NCBI GenBank assembly: GCA_963777045.1
Contig: CAVZPD010000022.1
Location: forward strand, 124,001-188,000
DNA from: JAPSGM01 sp963777045
Lineage (GTDB): Bacteria > Chloroflexota > Limnocylindria > QHBO01
Reading direction: 5' to 3'
Length of the DNA stretch: 64,000 bases
The position numbers were made by a program, and so were the translations under genes. Shown piece after piece: positions 25,213-33,073 of the stretch. Under the pieces are notes generated by a model. The model was not told the DNA's origin, ran no database searches, and saw only the letters and a list, made by a program, of their open reading frames with translations. Position 1 is the first letter of the stretch. Each line of letters opens with the position of its first letter.

Positions 25213-25653
25213 ATGTCGGTGAGTGACCCGTACCGGGTCCTGCAGGTGGTGCCGAGCGCCGAGCAGGAAGTGCTGAACGCGGCCTTTCGCGCGCTGGCGC
25301 TCAAGTACCACCCGGACCGCGACCCCTCGTCGACCGCGTCGCGCCGCATGGCCGAGCTGAATGCCGCGTACGCCCTCGTGCGCGATGCCACCACCCGTCG
25401 CAAGTACGACGGCAACCGCAACGTCACGGCCACATCGGCATCAACGCGCGCCACCGGTGCCGTGCCGCCGCCACCCCGCTCGCGATCGGCCGGCACACGC
25501 CTACCGTTCGGCCGCTACGCCGGGTGGACCCTGCGCGACCTCGCTCGCCAGGATCCCGACTACCTCCGCTGGCTCTCGCGGCACGCCTCGGGGTTGCGCT
25601 ACCGCACCGAGATCTACCAGATCCTGGGGCGACAGGGAGCCTCTGCCGCCTAG
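25213..25653 (+). CDS. J-domain protein with C-terminal DUF3820-like module
   Basis: The 146-aa protein has an N-terminal J domain, DPYRVLQVVPSAEQEVLNAA, with the HPD tripeptide at about residues 33-35 (KYHPDRDP), followed by a flexible Ser/Thr/Pro linker. Residues 98-140 form a small domain, LPFGRYAGWTLRDLARQDPD then YLRWLSRHA, like the DUF3820/exonuclease-X C-terminal motif. J domains stimulate Hsp70; no Hsp70 gene is near. ATG 25213 is chosen over GTG 25207. It is close behind the DnaB-C-like gene and probably co-transcribed. Confidence 0.75.
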   Translation: MSVSDPYRVLQVVPSAEQEVLNAAFRALALKYHPDRDPSSTASRRMAELNAAYALVRDATTRRKYDGNRNVTATSASTRATGAVPPPPRSRSAGTRLPFGRYAGWTLRDLARQDPDYLRWLSRHASGLRYRTEIYQILGRQGASAA

Positions 25654-25869
25654 CGCGAGAGAAGCTGGTGCCGTCGCCCCGTGTCGCCGTCGCGCACCCT
25701 ATCGGCCACTCGTTAGCCAGGATGTCTCCCGGGGGCGCCATCTCGCTCCTCCCGCTCGCTGGGCGGTCATCCTGCGGCACCATTCGGCCACTCATCGGTC
25801 CACAGGGTGCACTGAGGCGTCATTCAGAACACGGAGGAGCGTCCCCGCCCCTCAGCGGCGCAGGTTCGC

Positions 25870-25875
25870 TACCCT
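25870..25875 (+). promoter_or_regulatory. -10 element TACCCT for the HAD/thpR operon (leaderless type)
   Basis: TACCCT (context CGCTACCCTTGG) lies 7 nt before ATG 25883. Confidence 0.5.
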
Positions 25876-25882
25876 TGGACCG

Positions 25883-26614
25883 ATGTCACCGCTGCGCGCC
25901 GTCTTCCTGGATATCGGCGATACCGTCATGCGCCCCAACCCGTCGTGGGAGCACGTCTACGCGATCGCCTTCGAGGAGCACGGCATCGAGGTGCCGATCG
26001 ACCGCCTGCGCGAGGCGCTCCGCGCGGCCTACCACCACGGTGGCTGGGGCTTCGAGGACGGCTTCGACCCGACCGAGGAGACGAGCTACCGGCGGACGGT
26101 GGAGATGGACCAGGCCGCCATCGCCGAGCTGGGTCTGGGACCGATGCCGGACTCGTTCTTCCGCCGCCTCTCGGAGCTCTTCCTGCTGGTCGGAACGTGG
26201 CACATCTTCCCTGACGTCATGCCCGCGCTCGACGAGCTGCGCGCCCGCGGCCTGCGCCTGGCAGCCGTGAGCAACTGGGTCTGGCAGCTGCCGGAGCTGC
26301 TGCACTCGCTGCAGCTCGTCAGCCACTTCGACGCCCTTGCGGTGAGCGCGCGCGTCGGCTTCGAGAAGCCCCACCCCGAGATCTTCCGCTACGCGCTGAG
26401 CCAAACCGGGGTGCAGGCGGGCGAGGTCATCCACGTCGGAGATCACCTGGACGCCGATGTGACCGGCGCGCGATCGGTCGGTATCGAAGGGGTGCTCATC
26501 GACAGGCGCGGCCGATACGAGGCCGACACCATCCCCGCCGATGTACCCGTCATCCACACCCTGGCCGAGCTGCTGCCGATCGTCGATGCGCGCCTGCAGC
26601 GGGCCACCGCGTGA
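25883..26614 (+). CDS. HAD-superfamily hydrolase (subfamily IA)
   Basis: The 243-aa Rossmannoid phosphatase has motif I FLDIGDTV (nucleophile Asp10), motif II AAVSNW, motif III Lys in ARVGFEKPHPEIF and motif IV VGDHLDADVTGA. The usual second Asp of DxDxT, the general acid, is Gly12, as in REG-2/HDHD3-like proteins, so catalysis may differ. A helical cap occupies residues about 20-100. The substrate is unknown. It heads a short operon with thpR (3-nt gap) and the SLOG gene. Confidence 0.82.
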   Translation: MSPLRAVFLDIGDTVMRPNPSWEHVYAIAFEEHGIEVPIDRLREALRAAYHHGGWGFEDGFDPTEETSYRRTVEMDQAAIAELGLGPMPDSFFRRLSELFLLVGTWHIFPDVMPALDELRARGLRLAAVSNWVWQLPELLHSLQLVSHFDALAVSARVGFEKPHPEIFRYALSQTGVQAGEVIHVGDHLDADVTGARSVGIEGVLIDRRGRYEADTIPADVPVIHTLAELLPIVDARLQRATA

Positions 26615-26617
26615 CGC

Positions 26618-27196
26618 ATGTCCACCTCCGCCGCTCCGTGGCGCTGCTTCGTCGCCGTGCCGATCGGCGATGAGTTGCGCGAGGCAGTTCGAGCCTGTTC
26701 AGCGGCGCTGCAGGCGCGCCCGGGAGCGGACGACTGGCGCTGGACCGATGCGGGTGCCTGGCACGTGACGCTCGTTTTCATGGGAGCGACCGATCCGGCA
26801 CGTATCCGTGGCCTCTCGGCGGCCATGTCCGCTGCGGCGCGCGGCGTCGAACCATTCACGGTCGAGGCCGGCGGACTGGGTGCTTTCTCGTCGCGCAGCC
26901 GCGCACGGGTCCTGTGGTATGGCATCGCCGATCCCGATGGCCGCCTGCGCCGCCTCGCCCGAGCGGTACAGCGCGCGGTGGGCATTGAGACCGATAGCCG
27001 ATTTCGGGGGCACCTGACGCTTGCGCGCCTGCGCTCCGGCCACGAGGCCGATGCCACCGATCTCCTCGGCGATGCGCCGGCATCGGTGCGTCCGCTGGTG
27101 GTCGAGCGGGTCGTCCTCTACCGCAGCCACCTGGGTCGAGGGCCGGCACACTACGAGGAGCTATCAGCGGCCGTATTGGGAGGAGGTTCGGCATGA
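26618..27196 (+). CDS. thpR: RNA 2',3'-cyclic phosphodiesterase (LigT/ThpR family)
   Basis: This 192-aa 2H phosphoesterase begins RCFVAVPIGDELR and has both catalytic tetrapeptides, HVTL (about residue 49) and HLTL (about residue 132), plus the family RAVQRAVGIETDSR stretch. ThpR hydrolyses 2',3'-cyclic phosphates on RNA ends and can ligate tRNA halves in vitro. It overlaps the next gene by 4 nt (ATGA). Confidence 0.88.
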   Translation: MSTSAAPWRCFVAVPIGDELREAVRACSAALQARPGADDWRWTDAGAWHVTLVFMGATDPARIRGLSAAMSAAARGVEPFTVEAGGLGAFSSRSRARVLWYGIADPDGRLRRLARAVQRAVGIETDSRFRGHLTLARLRSGHEADATDLLGDAPASVRPLVVERVVLYRSHLGRGPAHYEELSAAVLGGGSA

Positions 27197-27723
27197 CGGA
27201 GCCGGTTGGGGTGCAGCGGCCGCCGTCCGTCGCGGTCATCGGCGACGGAGATCCGCGGGGACCCGATGCGCAGCGCATCCTCGAATGGGCCGAGGAGGTC
27301 GGTCAGCTGCTCGCTCGCGGGGGAGCAACGGTCGTGACCGGCGGCATGGGCGGCGTCATGCGTGCCGCCTCGCGTGGCGCCGCGGGCGTCGGTGGCCAGA
27401 CCATCGGCATCCTGCCCGGAGCCGATCCCGGGGAGGCCAACGAGTACGTGCAGATCGCCATTCCGACCGGCCTCGGCGTGGCCCGCAACCTGGTGGTCGT
27501 CACCGCGGCCGATGCCGTGCTGGCAGTAGGCGGCCGCCACGGGACGCTGTCCGAGATCGGACTCGCGCTACGGCAGGGGAGGGAGGTCGTGACCCTCTCG
27601 TCGTGGCGGGTCGATTCGGACCACCGCATGGGAGGGCCGAGGGTTCACCGCGCCCGAGATCCCCGAGAAGCGGCGGCGCTCGTCCTCAGGCTGGCGTCAG
27701 CGGGTCCCCACCGGGCAGCCTGA
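27193..27723 (+). CDS. SLOG-domain (LOG/TIGR00725-like) nucleotide-binding protein
   Basis: The 176-aa Rossmann-like protein has SVAVIGDGDP at the first strand, VVTGGMGGVMRAASRGA, and GGRHGTLSEIGLALRQGREV, the glycine-rich phosphate loop of TIGR00725/LOG-like proteins. Relatives include cytokinin-activating LOG phosphoribohydrolases and putative molybdenum-cofactor carriers; the exact function is unknown. It is translationally coupled to thpR. Confidence 0.78.
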   Translation: MTEPVGVQRPPSVAVIGDGDPRGPDAQRILEWAEEVGQLLARGGATVVTGGMGGVMRAASRGAAGVGGQTIGILPGADPGEANEYVQIAIPTGLGVARNLVVVTAADAVLAVGGRHGTLSEIGLALRQGREVVTLSSWRVDSDHRMGGPRVHRARDPREAAALVLRLASAGPHRAA

Positions 27724-27786
27724 CATCCAGCTCATTGGTACCTTTGGGCGATTTCGGATTCGAGCTGGCCGTCGCAGGATATGCCG

Positions 27787-27993
27787 ATGGCACGTCGAAT
27801 AGTCTCCGTAGCCCTCTGGGCTTACTTCGGCTGGTATCTCACCGCCTTCCTGGCGGCCTACGCGGGCATGCCGATTATTATCGCCCCCCTCGGAGGCGCG
27901 CTCATGGCGACCGCCGCGCTGCTCGACTGGCGGAACGTCCTTCCGCGTCATGCAGGGGATAGCAGCTACGAGACCCAGACCATCAGCGAATGA
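27787..27993 (+). CDS. Small two-helix membrane protein
   Basis: A 68-aa protein starts at ATG 27787 (AGGA 7 nt upstream; the ATG at 27781 is too close to it). It has two hydrophobic segments, IVSVALWAYFGWYLTAFLAA and PIIIAPLGGALMATAALL. The tail overlaps the end of the convergent TadG-like gene by 11 nt. No family recognised. Confidence 0.5.
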   Translation: MARRIVSVALWAYFGWYLTAFLAAYAGMPIIIAPLGGALMATAALLDWRNVLPRHAGDSSYETQTISE

Positions 27994-29119
27994 GCTGAAC
28001 GGCGAAGAACTCGCTGATCGGGGGGTTGTCGGGGTCCGGCGGCACGTATTGTCCGACAGTCCCTGTCCCGGACGTGTCCACGAAGTGGCCGGTGAAGCAC
28101 GTCGTCGCGCCGTTCCCGGTGTCGCAGACGTCGGCATGGTTGCCCTTGATGTAGACCCCCGTCAGGTAGAACGACGCGTAGGTTGGGAAGTGGTACCAGC
28201 TCTGCTGGCCGGTCGGCACCTCCCCATCAGGGCACGGGTTGTTCTCCAGCGGGTCGATCTTGCACACGTCGTCAAAGAGGGGGATCAGAATCGGCTTGTT
28301 CAGCCAATTCTCGAAGCACGTCTGGACGGGGTCTGAGTTGGTGTTCCCCGTGGCTGTCACAAAGAACCAGTCGGGGAGGGCGATCGATGTGTCGGGGTTG
28401 CAGATCTCAGCGGCGAGCTCGCTGTCACCCCCGGACGGCGGGGTCCAGTCGATCCAGCCGACGCCTCCGGCGAAGTTGCCGCACAGCGGCACGATCAGTT
28501 CGTGGTCCAGGTCCCACCCATCGTCCGTGGTGAGTCCCTTGTTCTGTCCATCGCACGTCACCACCGTGTTCGGGAACGTTACGGGAAGGAGCGGGCATGG
28601 CTGGCCCTCCTGGCAGGGCGTCGGAACCGGCCCGGTGACTGCAATGGCATCCGTGGTTACAGACAGCTCCTTGATCCCTACGACCCGGGCAAGGAAGGTT
28701 TCGTGCGTCTGTGAGGCAATCACGGCGACGCCCTGGGCGGTGGCAGGGATGCCCCCACCGTATCCAACATCGATTCCCAGCGAGACTGGCTGCAGGTCGC
28801 CGTTCACGTCGGGCTGGTACGCCACGTACTCCGCGGACTCCAATTGGATGCCGGTCTCTGCGGCCATTGCGTCGACCTTGGTCTCAACGTCCGCGTCTGT
28901 GAGCGTGGTGTCACCCGCAAGGTAGTCCATGATGACAACCGTGCCGGCGTGCGCCGTCGCATCGGTGCCGTTCTGCGTCTTGCGATTCGCGCCCCACTGG
29001 AGGCCAACGTCGACTACTACGCCCACCATGGCTACCAAGGCCACCATTCCAAGGGCGACGATGACGAGGGTTTGGCCTCGTTCGTCTCGACGGATTCGAC
29101 GCAGGTTCATGACAGGCAC
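27983..29119 (-). CDS. TadG-like Flp pilus-associated protein
   Basis: The 378-aa protein begins with a basic segment and the pseudopilin-like motif DERGQTLVIVALGMVALVAM (one membrane helix) and continues VDVGLQWGANRKTQNGTDAT, matching the TadG N-terminal region (putative Flp pilus-assembly). The extracellular remainder is acidic with many cysteines, likely disulfide-bonded, and a Trp/Asp/Gly-rich middle. It is the last of three TadE/G genes on the minus strand. A second in-frame ATG three codons in is equally possible. Confidence 0.8.
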   Translation of the reverse strand: MPVMNLRRIRRDERGQTLVIVALGMVALVAMVGVVVDVGLQWGANRKTQNGTDATAHAGTVVIMDYLAGDTTLTDADVETKVDAMAAETGIQLESAEYVAYQPDVNGDLQPVSLGIDVGYGGGIPATAQGVAVIASQTHETFLARVVGIKELSVTTDAIAVTGPVPTPCQEGQPCPLLPVTFPNTVVTCDGQNKGLTTDDGWDLDHELIVPLCGNFAGGVGWIDWTPPSGGDSELAAEICNPDTSIALPDWFFVTATGNTNSDPVQTCFENWLNKPILIPLFDDVCKIDPLENNPCPDGEVPTGQQSWYHFPTYASFYLTGVYIKGNHADVCDTGNGATTCFTGHFVDTSGTGTVGQYVPPDPDNPPISEFFAVQLIR

Positions 29120-29120
29120 C

Positions 29121-29543
29121 TCAGGGAGACACGTACAGTCGCTCGATCGGTAGATCGCTGACCGAGCTCACGGTGATGTTTCCGACGATGTTGCTGAAGA
29201 TCGGCGTGGCGGGCACGTACTCGTAGGTCACGCGCACGCTGACCCGGCAGACAGTCTCGACGCACGGGTCGTCGCCATTCACGTTGGCATTGAAGTCGAC
29301 ATCGATCGGCGCCAAGCCGACGGCTTCAGCTTGCGCGGCCTCCGTGACCCGGTCCGAGTTCTGATCGACGATGCCGACACGGACCGCGGTTCGTGCAGCG
29401 TTGGCGACCGAGTTGTACGCGGCAACGGCGCGCCCAAAGTCCAGGATCCCAAGGAGCACGATCAGTAGGATGGGAAGGATCAGCGCGAACTCCACCAAGC
29501 TCTGACCGCGGGGATGGTGCCGCACCGCCAATCGGACGCTCAT
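29121..29543 (-). CDS. TadE-like pseudopilin
   Basis: The protein is 140 aa, starting at an ATG that overlaps the stop of the upstream gene (ATGA). HHPRGQSLVEFALILPILL is the TadE signature, followed by VLLGILDFGRAVAAYNSVAN and AARTAVRVGIV. One cysteine pair lies in DDPCVETVCRVSV. TadE-type minor pseudopilins are processed by prepilin peptidase and support Flp pilus assembly. Translational coupling to its neighbours implies one operon. Confidence 0.85.
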   Translation of the reverse strand: MSVRLAVRHHPRGQSLVEFALILPILLIVLLGILDFGRAVAAYNSVANAARTAVRVGIVDQNSDRVTEAAQAEAVGLAPIDVDFNANVNGDDPCVETVCRVSVRVTYEYVPATPIFSNIVGNITVSSVSDLPIERLYVSP

Positions 29544-30688
29544 GGCGCAGCCGAGACTGTGATGCTGGCGGTGCACGGCTGGTAGCTGAGGCCTACAAGC
29601 GATTGGGCCTTGATTCTGAAGTTGCCGTTCGTGGGGCTGAACGTTCCTGCCACGAACCCGCGGTCGTACCACTGTGACTCGCCAATCTGCCGTGTCTTGT
29701 CGATGAGGTTTGGCACCCAGCAGGGGGCGGGCGGCGGATCAGGCCATGGGTCTCCAACCGTGAACGAAATCGTTGTGACGTCCACATCGGGAATCAAACA
29801 ACTGACCCCTGGCTGTGGCGCGTCGACGGGACTGGTCGTTTGCCCTTCCACAACAGAGTCGTCATCCGGCAGTGGCGGATCCAGGACAGTTGCGGTGCCG
29901 AAAGCGCTCGCGGCCCACGCGTCGCGTGCATCTGCGATGGGCAGGCCGGTGAGGTTCGGAACGACCTCGCATCCGACCCCGATATCGGGCGGAAGCGTGT
30001 CGACAGTCACCTCGGCGTAAAAGCTCGCCGTAGGATCCTGGCATGCCTCGTCGACCGCAGTAACCTCGACACTGTCCGGATCTACGGTCTCGTAGTCGCC
30101 GGCACCGCCGGCATTGAAGTCCCCGGTAAAGCCGGCCGACTCCCAAGCGAGCCTGGCACCTGCGACGGACATCCCGGTGAAGTCCGGGACCGCCCGGCAT
30201 TGTTCCGGCGGCGGCGGGGGCGGCTCGCCTCCGGAGCCCGTGCCGCAGTTCACGCAACCGGTACGCACGGGGAAGCTCGATACGGCCACCATCGCCACCG
30301 GATCGCCGAAGAAGATGCCGGAGAGGGGCATCAAGAGGCCGAAGTCACATGCGACGGTGACGCGCGCGTAGTCGCCCACTTGAGCGTCGCTGATCTGGGT
30401 TCCGCCGCGCGTATAGATGATGTCGACGGAGTCTGAGCCGGGTTCGCAGCTCACGACGTCCATCTCGGACTTGATGATGCCAGGTAGCTCGGCCGAAGTG
30501 GTCGCCGGGTCAATCGACGCGTGGTTCGCGCCAATGCGCGCCGCCTGCTGCAGCCCAACCCAGGTGAAGAACAGGCGTCCGAAGTCGATAGCCCCCAGCA
30601 AGAGGATCAAAATGACCGGGAGCATTAGGGCCGTCTCGACGAGCGCCTGTCCTCTAGTGCGGTCGCGGCGAAGTCGAAAGATTCTCAT
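29540..30688 (-). CDS. TadE-like pseudopilin with three C-terminal PASTA-like repeats
   Basis: The first 60 of 382 residues are TadE: RTRGQALVETALMLPVILIL, then LLGAIDFGRLFFTWVGLQQAARIGANHA. After about residue 155 comes a Pro linker (GGEPPPPPPEQC) and repeats of the PASTA pattern: VPDFTGMSVAGARLAWESAG, VPNLTGLPIADARDAWAASA and a third beginning CWVPNLIDK with WYDRGF. PASTA domains usually bind peptidoglycan or beta-lactams in Ser/Thr kinases and PBPs. This suggests a pilus subunit anchored to or sensing the wall. It is the first gene of the minus-strand pilus operon. Confidence 0.82.
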   Translation of the reverse strand: MRIFRLRRDRTRGQALVETALMLPVILILLLGAIDFGRLFFTWVGLQQAARIGANHASIDPATTSAELPGIIKSEMDVVSCEPGSDSVDIIYTRGGTQISDAQVGDYARVTVACDFGLLMPLSGIFFGDPVAMVAVSSFPVRTGCVNCGTGSGGEPPPPPPEQCRAVPDFTGMSVAGARLAWESAGFTGDFNAGGAGDYETVDPDSVEVTAVDEACQDPTASFYAEVTVDTLPPDIGVGCEVVPNLTGLPIADARDAWAASAFGTATVLDPPLPDDDSVVEGQTTSPVDAPQPGVSCLIPDVDVTTISFTVGDPWPDPPPAPCWVPNLIDKTRQIGESQWYDRGFVAGTFSPTNGNFRIKAQSLVGLSYQPCTASITVSAAP

Positions 30689-30743
30689 CCGTCACCACTA
30701 ATTGGCGAAGCTGTCCGAGATTCGCAGTACGGTAGTACTTCGC

Positions 30744-30779
30744 ACTATAGGACCCTAGCCTTGCAGCGGACCTTGCAGC
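30744..30779 (-). promoter_or_regulatory. Promoter of the tadE/G operon with tandem 9-nt direct repeats
   Basis: On the minus strand a TATAGT -10 (30749-30744) is preceded by two copies of GCTGCAAGG (30779-30771 and 30767-30759) separated by TCC, a 12-nt period across the -35 region. This is typical of a dimeric activator site. The leader to ATG 30688 would be about 50 nt. A small palindrome AGTAC-N4-GTACT lies at 30726-30739. Confidence 0.4.
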
Positions 30780-30822
30780 AATTGGCAACATCCACCCCGC
30801 GACCCCACCAGAGCGCTCCAAC

Positions 30823-31429
30823 ATGGTTGAACAAGTCCTGGTACTTCCGCGCCACACGTGTCCCTGGCGGGTGCGACTTCACGGGCATCCGCGAAGCCGA
30901 CACCGAGGCGCTCATGCAGCTCCGGCAGGCGGTCGCCGAGCACGGACGGTTCATGGATCGGCCGACCGCCGAGGAGTCGCCCGACTGGAAGCAGCTGATC
31001 CCCTACGTCGTCGTCCGCGACGGCGACGCCGTCTTCCTCATGGAACGGACCGATGCCGGTGGAGACCCGAGGCTGCACCGCAAGGCGAGCATCGGCGTCG
31101 GCGGGCACATCAACCCGGTCGACGAGGGCGAGGATCCGCTGATGGTTGGCCTGGCACGCGAGTGGCGCGAGGAGCTGGTGGCCAACTGGGAGCCGCAGTT
31201 TGAGCTGATCGGGATGCTGAACGACGACTCCAACCCGGTCGGGTCGGTGCACCTGGGGATTGTCTTCTCAGTGGAGGCCGATGGGCGCCAGGTGGCGGTG
31301 CGCGAGACCGACAAGCTCTCGGGCCGCTTCGTTGCGCCGGCGGAGGTGCAGGCGGCCTGGGACCGGATGGAGACCTGGTCGCAGCTGGTCGCTGCACACC
31401 TGCTCGGCCCGGCGGCATCTGTCGGGTGA
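30823..31429 (+). pseudogene. Nudix/MutT-family phosphoesterase (COG4112-like), frameshifted near its N-terminus
   Basis: ATG 30823 encodes MVEQVLVLPRHTCP, which fits the start of COG4112 proteins. The rest of the family lies in the next frame: GGCDFTGIREADTEALMQL, FMDRPTAEESPDWKQLIPYV, ASIGVGGHINPVDEGED and the Nudix helix AREWREEL, then GSVHLGIVFSVE. One extra base around 30863-30866 (CCCTGGCGG) explains the break. The continuous second frame alone has only a TTG start inside the pilus promoter repeats, which is unlikely. It is either a sequence error or a recent mutation. Substrate unknown; a predicted nucleotide-type pyrophosphatase. Confidence 0.7.
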
Positions 31430-31695
31430 GCGGCATATCGCACGAACGCAGCGCAGGATGCGGCGCAGGCCCCGTTCGAGCGACACATCGCTGAGTGGTG
31501 AGCACAAGGCGCACCCGCACGCGCGGCTCACGCTGGTGGGTGGTCGCTACAGCGCAGGAACGGAGCGCGCGAGGCAGTTCGGGCCGCATTCGCCCGACGT
31601 AGCGCGCCGGGGATCGAGCGCGGAGACGGCGGCGCGCGGCGTGGGTGCGGCACTGCTACGAAGTCGCGCCGCCGGGCTCGAGCGTCGAGGCTGCG

Positions 31696-31701
31696 TATAC
31701 T
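31696..31701 (+). promoter_or_regulatory. -10 element TATACT for the nfeD-like gene (leaderless type)
   Basis: TATACT (context GCGTATACTCG) lies 7 nt before ATG 31709. Confidence 0.55.
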
Positions 31702-31708
31702 CGATTCC

Positions 31709-33073
31709 ATGGTGCCGCTGCGGAGGCTCTTCGCGGTCGTCGCCCTCCTGATCGGGACCGCCTCACTGGTGAGCCCGACGATGGGGGCGGGCGACCACGT
31801 GGTGCGCCTGGACCTCGATGGCGTCATCGACCAGGTCATGGCCTCGTACATCGAGGAGGGGATCGCATCGGCCGAACGCAGCGATGCAGCCGCCGTCCTG
31901 ATCGTGATCGATACGCCGGGCGGCGAGTTGACGAGCACCGACCGGATCACCAAGGCGATGCTGGGCAGCGAGATCCCGGTCATCACCTACGTTGCGCCGG
32001 AGGGAGCGCAGGCCGCCAGTGCGGGGACCTTCGTGACGCTGGCTGGAGACGTGGCCGCCATGGCGCCATCGACCACCATCGGCGCAGCATCGGTCGTGGG
32101 GAGCGGTGGCGAGGACCTGCCGACCACGCTGGAGGACAAGGTCAACAACTCGAACGTCGCCAAGCTGCAGGGCTACCAGCGGACGCACGAGCGCAACGAG
32201 CAGTGGGTCGAGGAGGCGGTCCGCAACGCGGCCAGCCTCTCCGCCAGCGACGCCGTCGCCATGGACCCGCCGGTCGTCGACCTGGTGGCGCAGGACACCG
32301 ACGAGCTCTTCACCAAGATCGACAGCGGCGCCAGGGACGACGGCTACGCCTTCACGTTCGATGGTGAGCCGCTCCCACCGCTGAGCGGGCTCGACGTGCG
32401 GAACGCAAGCATGAACATCGGGCAGCAGTTCCTGCACCTGCTCTCGGACCCGAACATCGCCTTCATCCTCTTCACCATCGGCTTCTACGGGATCCTGGCC
32501 GAGCTGTTCCACCCGAACTTCTTCTCGGGGCCGGTGGGGGCCATCGCGCTGGTGCTGGCCTTCATCGGCTCGAACAGCCTGCCGCTGAACATCGGCGGGC
32601 TGATCCTGATCCTGCTGGGGATCGGCCTGCTGGTGCTCGAGCTCACCATCACCAGCTACGGCCTGCTGACGGTTGGGGGCCTCGTCTGCATCGTGCTCGG
32701 TGCCTTCGCGCTGTGGACCGGCGTCAACCCCGAGGAGGATGCGATCCGCGTCTCGGTCAGCCCCTGGCTGCTGGTGGCGGTCATCGGCCTCTCGCTGGCG
32801 TACGTCTTCGGCGTGGTGCGCGCCCTGTTCAAGATTCGCCGGCAGCCGGTGCTGCCAAGGCCGATGATGGCGCTGGTGGGGGCGGGAGGCGTGGCGCAGA
32901 CCGTGATCGCGCCCACCGGGATTGCGTATGCAGGCGGAGAGGCCTGGTCGGCGCGGACCACGGGGGACGGGATCTCGGCGGGAACTCCCGTTCGCGTGGT
33001 CGGCGTGGACGGGCTCGAACTGCTCGTAGAGCCGGGCAGCAAGCAAGACGAGATGAGGGAGCAGGAAGCATGA
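31709..33073 (+). CDS. NfeD-family membrane-bound serine protease (ClpP-class)
   Basis: The 454-aa protein has a signal/membrane segment (residues 5-25), a ClpP/SppA-like protease domain with VLIVIDTPGGELTS, QAASAGTFVTLAGD (nucleophile Ser near 102) and a catalytic Lys candidate in LEDKVNNSN, then four or five membrane helices (about 250-380) and a C-terminal OB-fold NfeDC domain (TPVRVVGVDGLELLVEP). NfeD proteins cleave stomatin/slipin partners and regulate membrane quality. A slipin is encoded 2.8 kb downstream. The next ATG overlaps its stop (ATGA). Confidence 0.87.
   Translation: MVPLRRLFAVVALLIGTASLVSPTMGAGDHVVRLDLDGVIDQVMASYIEEGIASAERSDAAAVLIVIDTPGGELTSTDRITKAMLGSEIPVITYVAPEGAQAASAGTFVTLAGDVAAMAPSTTIGAASVVGSGGEDLPTTLEDKVNNSNVAKLQGYQRTHERNEQWVEEAVRNAASLSASDAVAMDPPVVDLVAQDTDELFTKIDSGARDDGYAFTFDGEPLPPLSGLDVRNASMNIGQQFLHLLSDPNIAFILFTIGFYGILAELFHPNFFSGPVGAIALVLAFIGSNSLPLNIGGLILILLGIGLLVLELTITSYGLLTVGGLVCIVLGAFALWTGVNPEEDAIRVSVSPWLLVAVIGLSLAYVFGVVRALFKIRRQPVLPRPMMALVGAGGVAQTVIAPTGIAYAGGEAWSARTTGDGISAGTPVRVVGVDGLELLVEPGSKQDEMREQEA

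Noticed and set aside
25702..25793. Two copies of TCGGCCACTC, 82 nt apart, before the HAD gene
   Set aside because: A 10-mer repeat in a high-GC intergenic region can occur by chance and has no promoter relationship.
30761..30822. TTG start for the Nudix protein
   Set aside because: It lies inside direct repeats of the pilus promoter, and the family N-terminus is encoded in another frame from ATG 30823.
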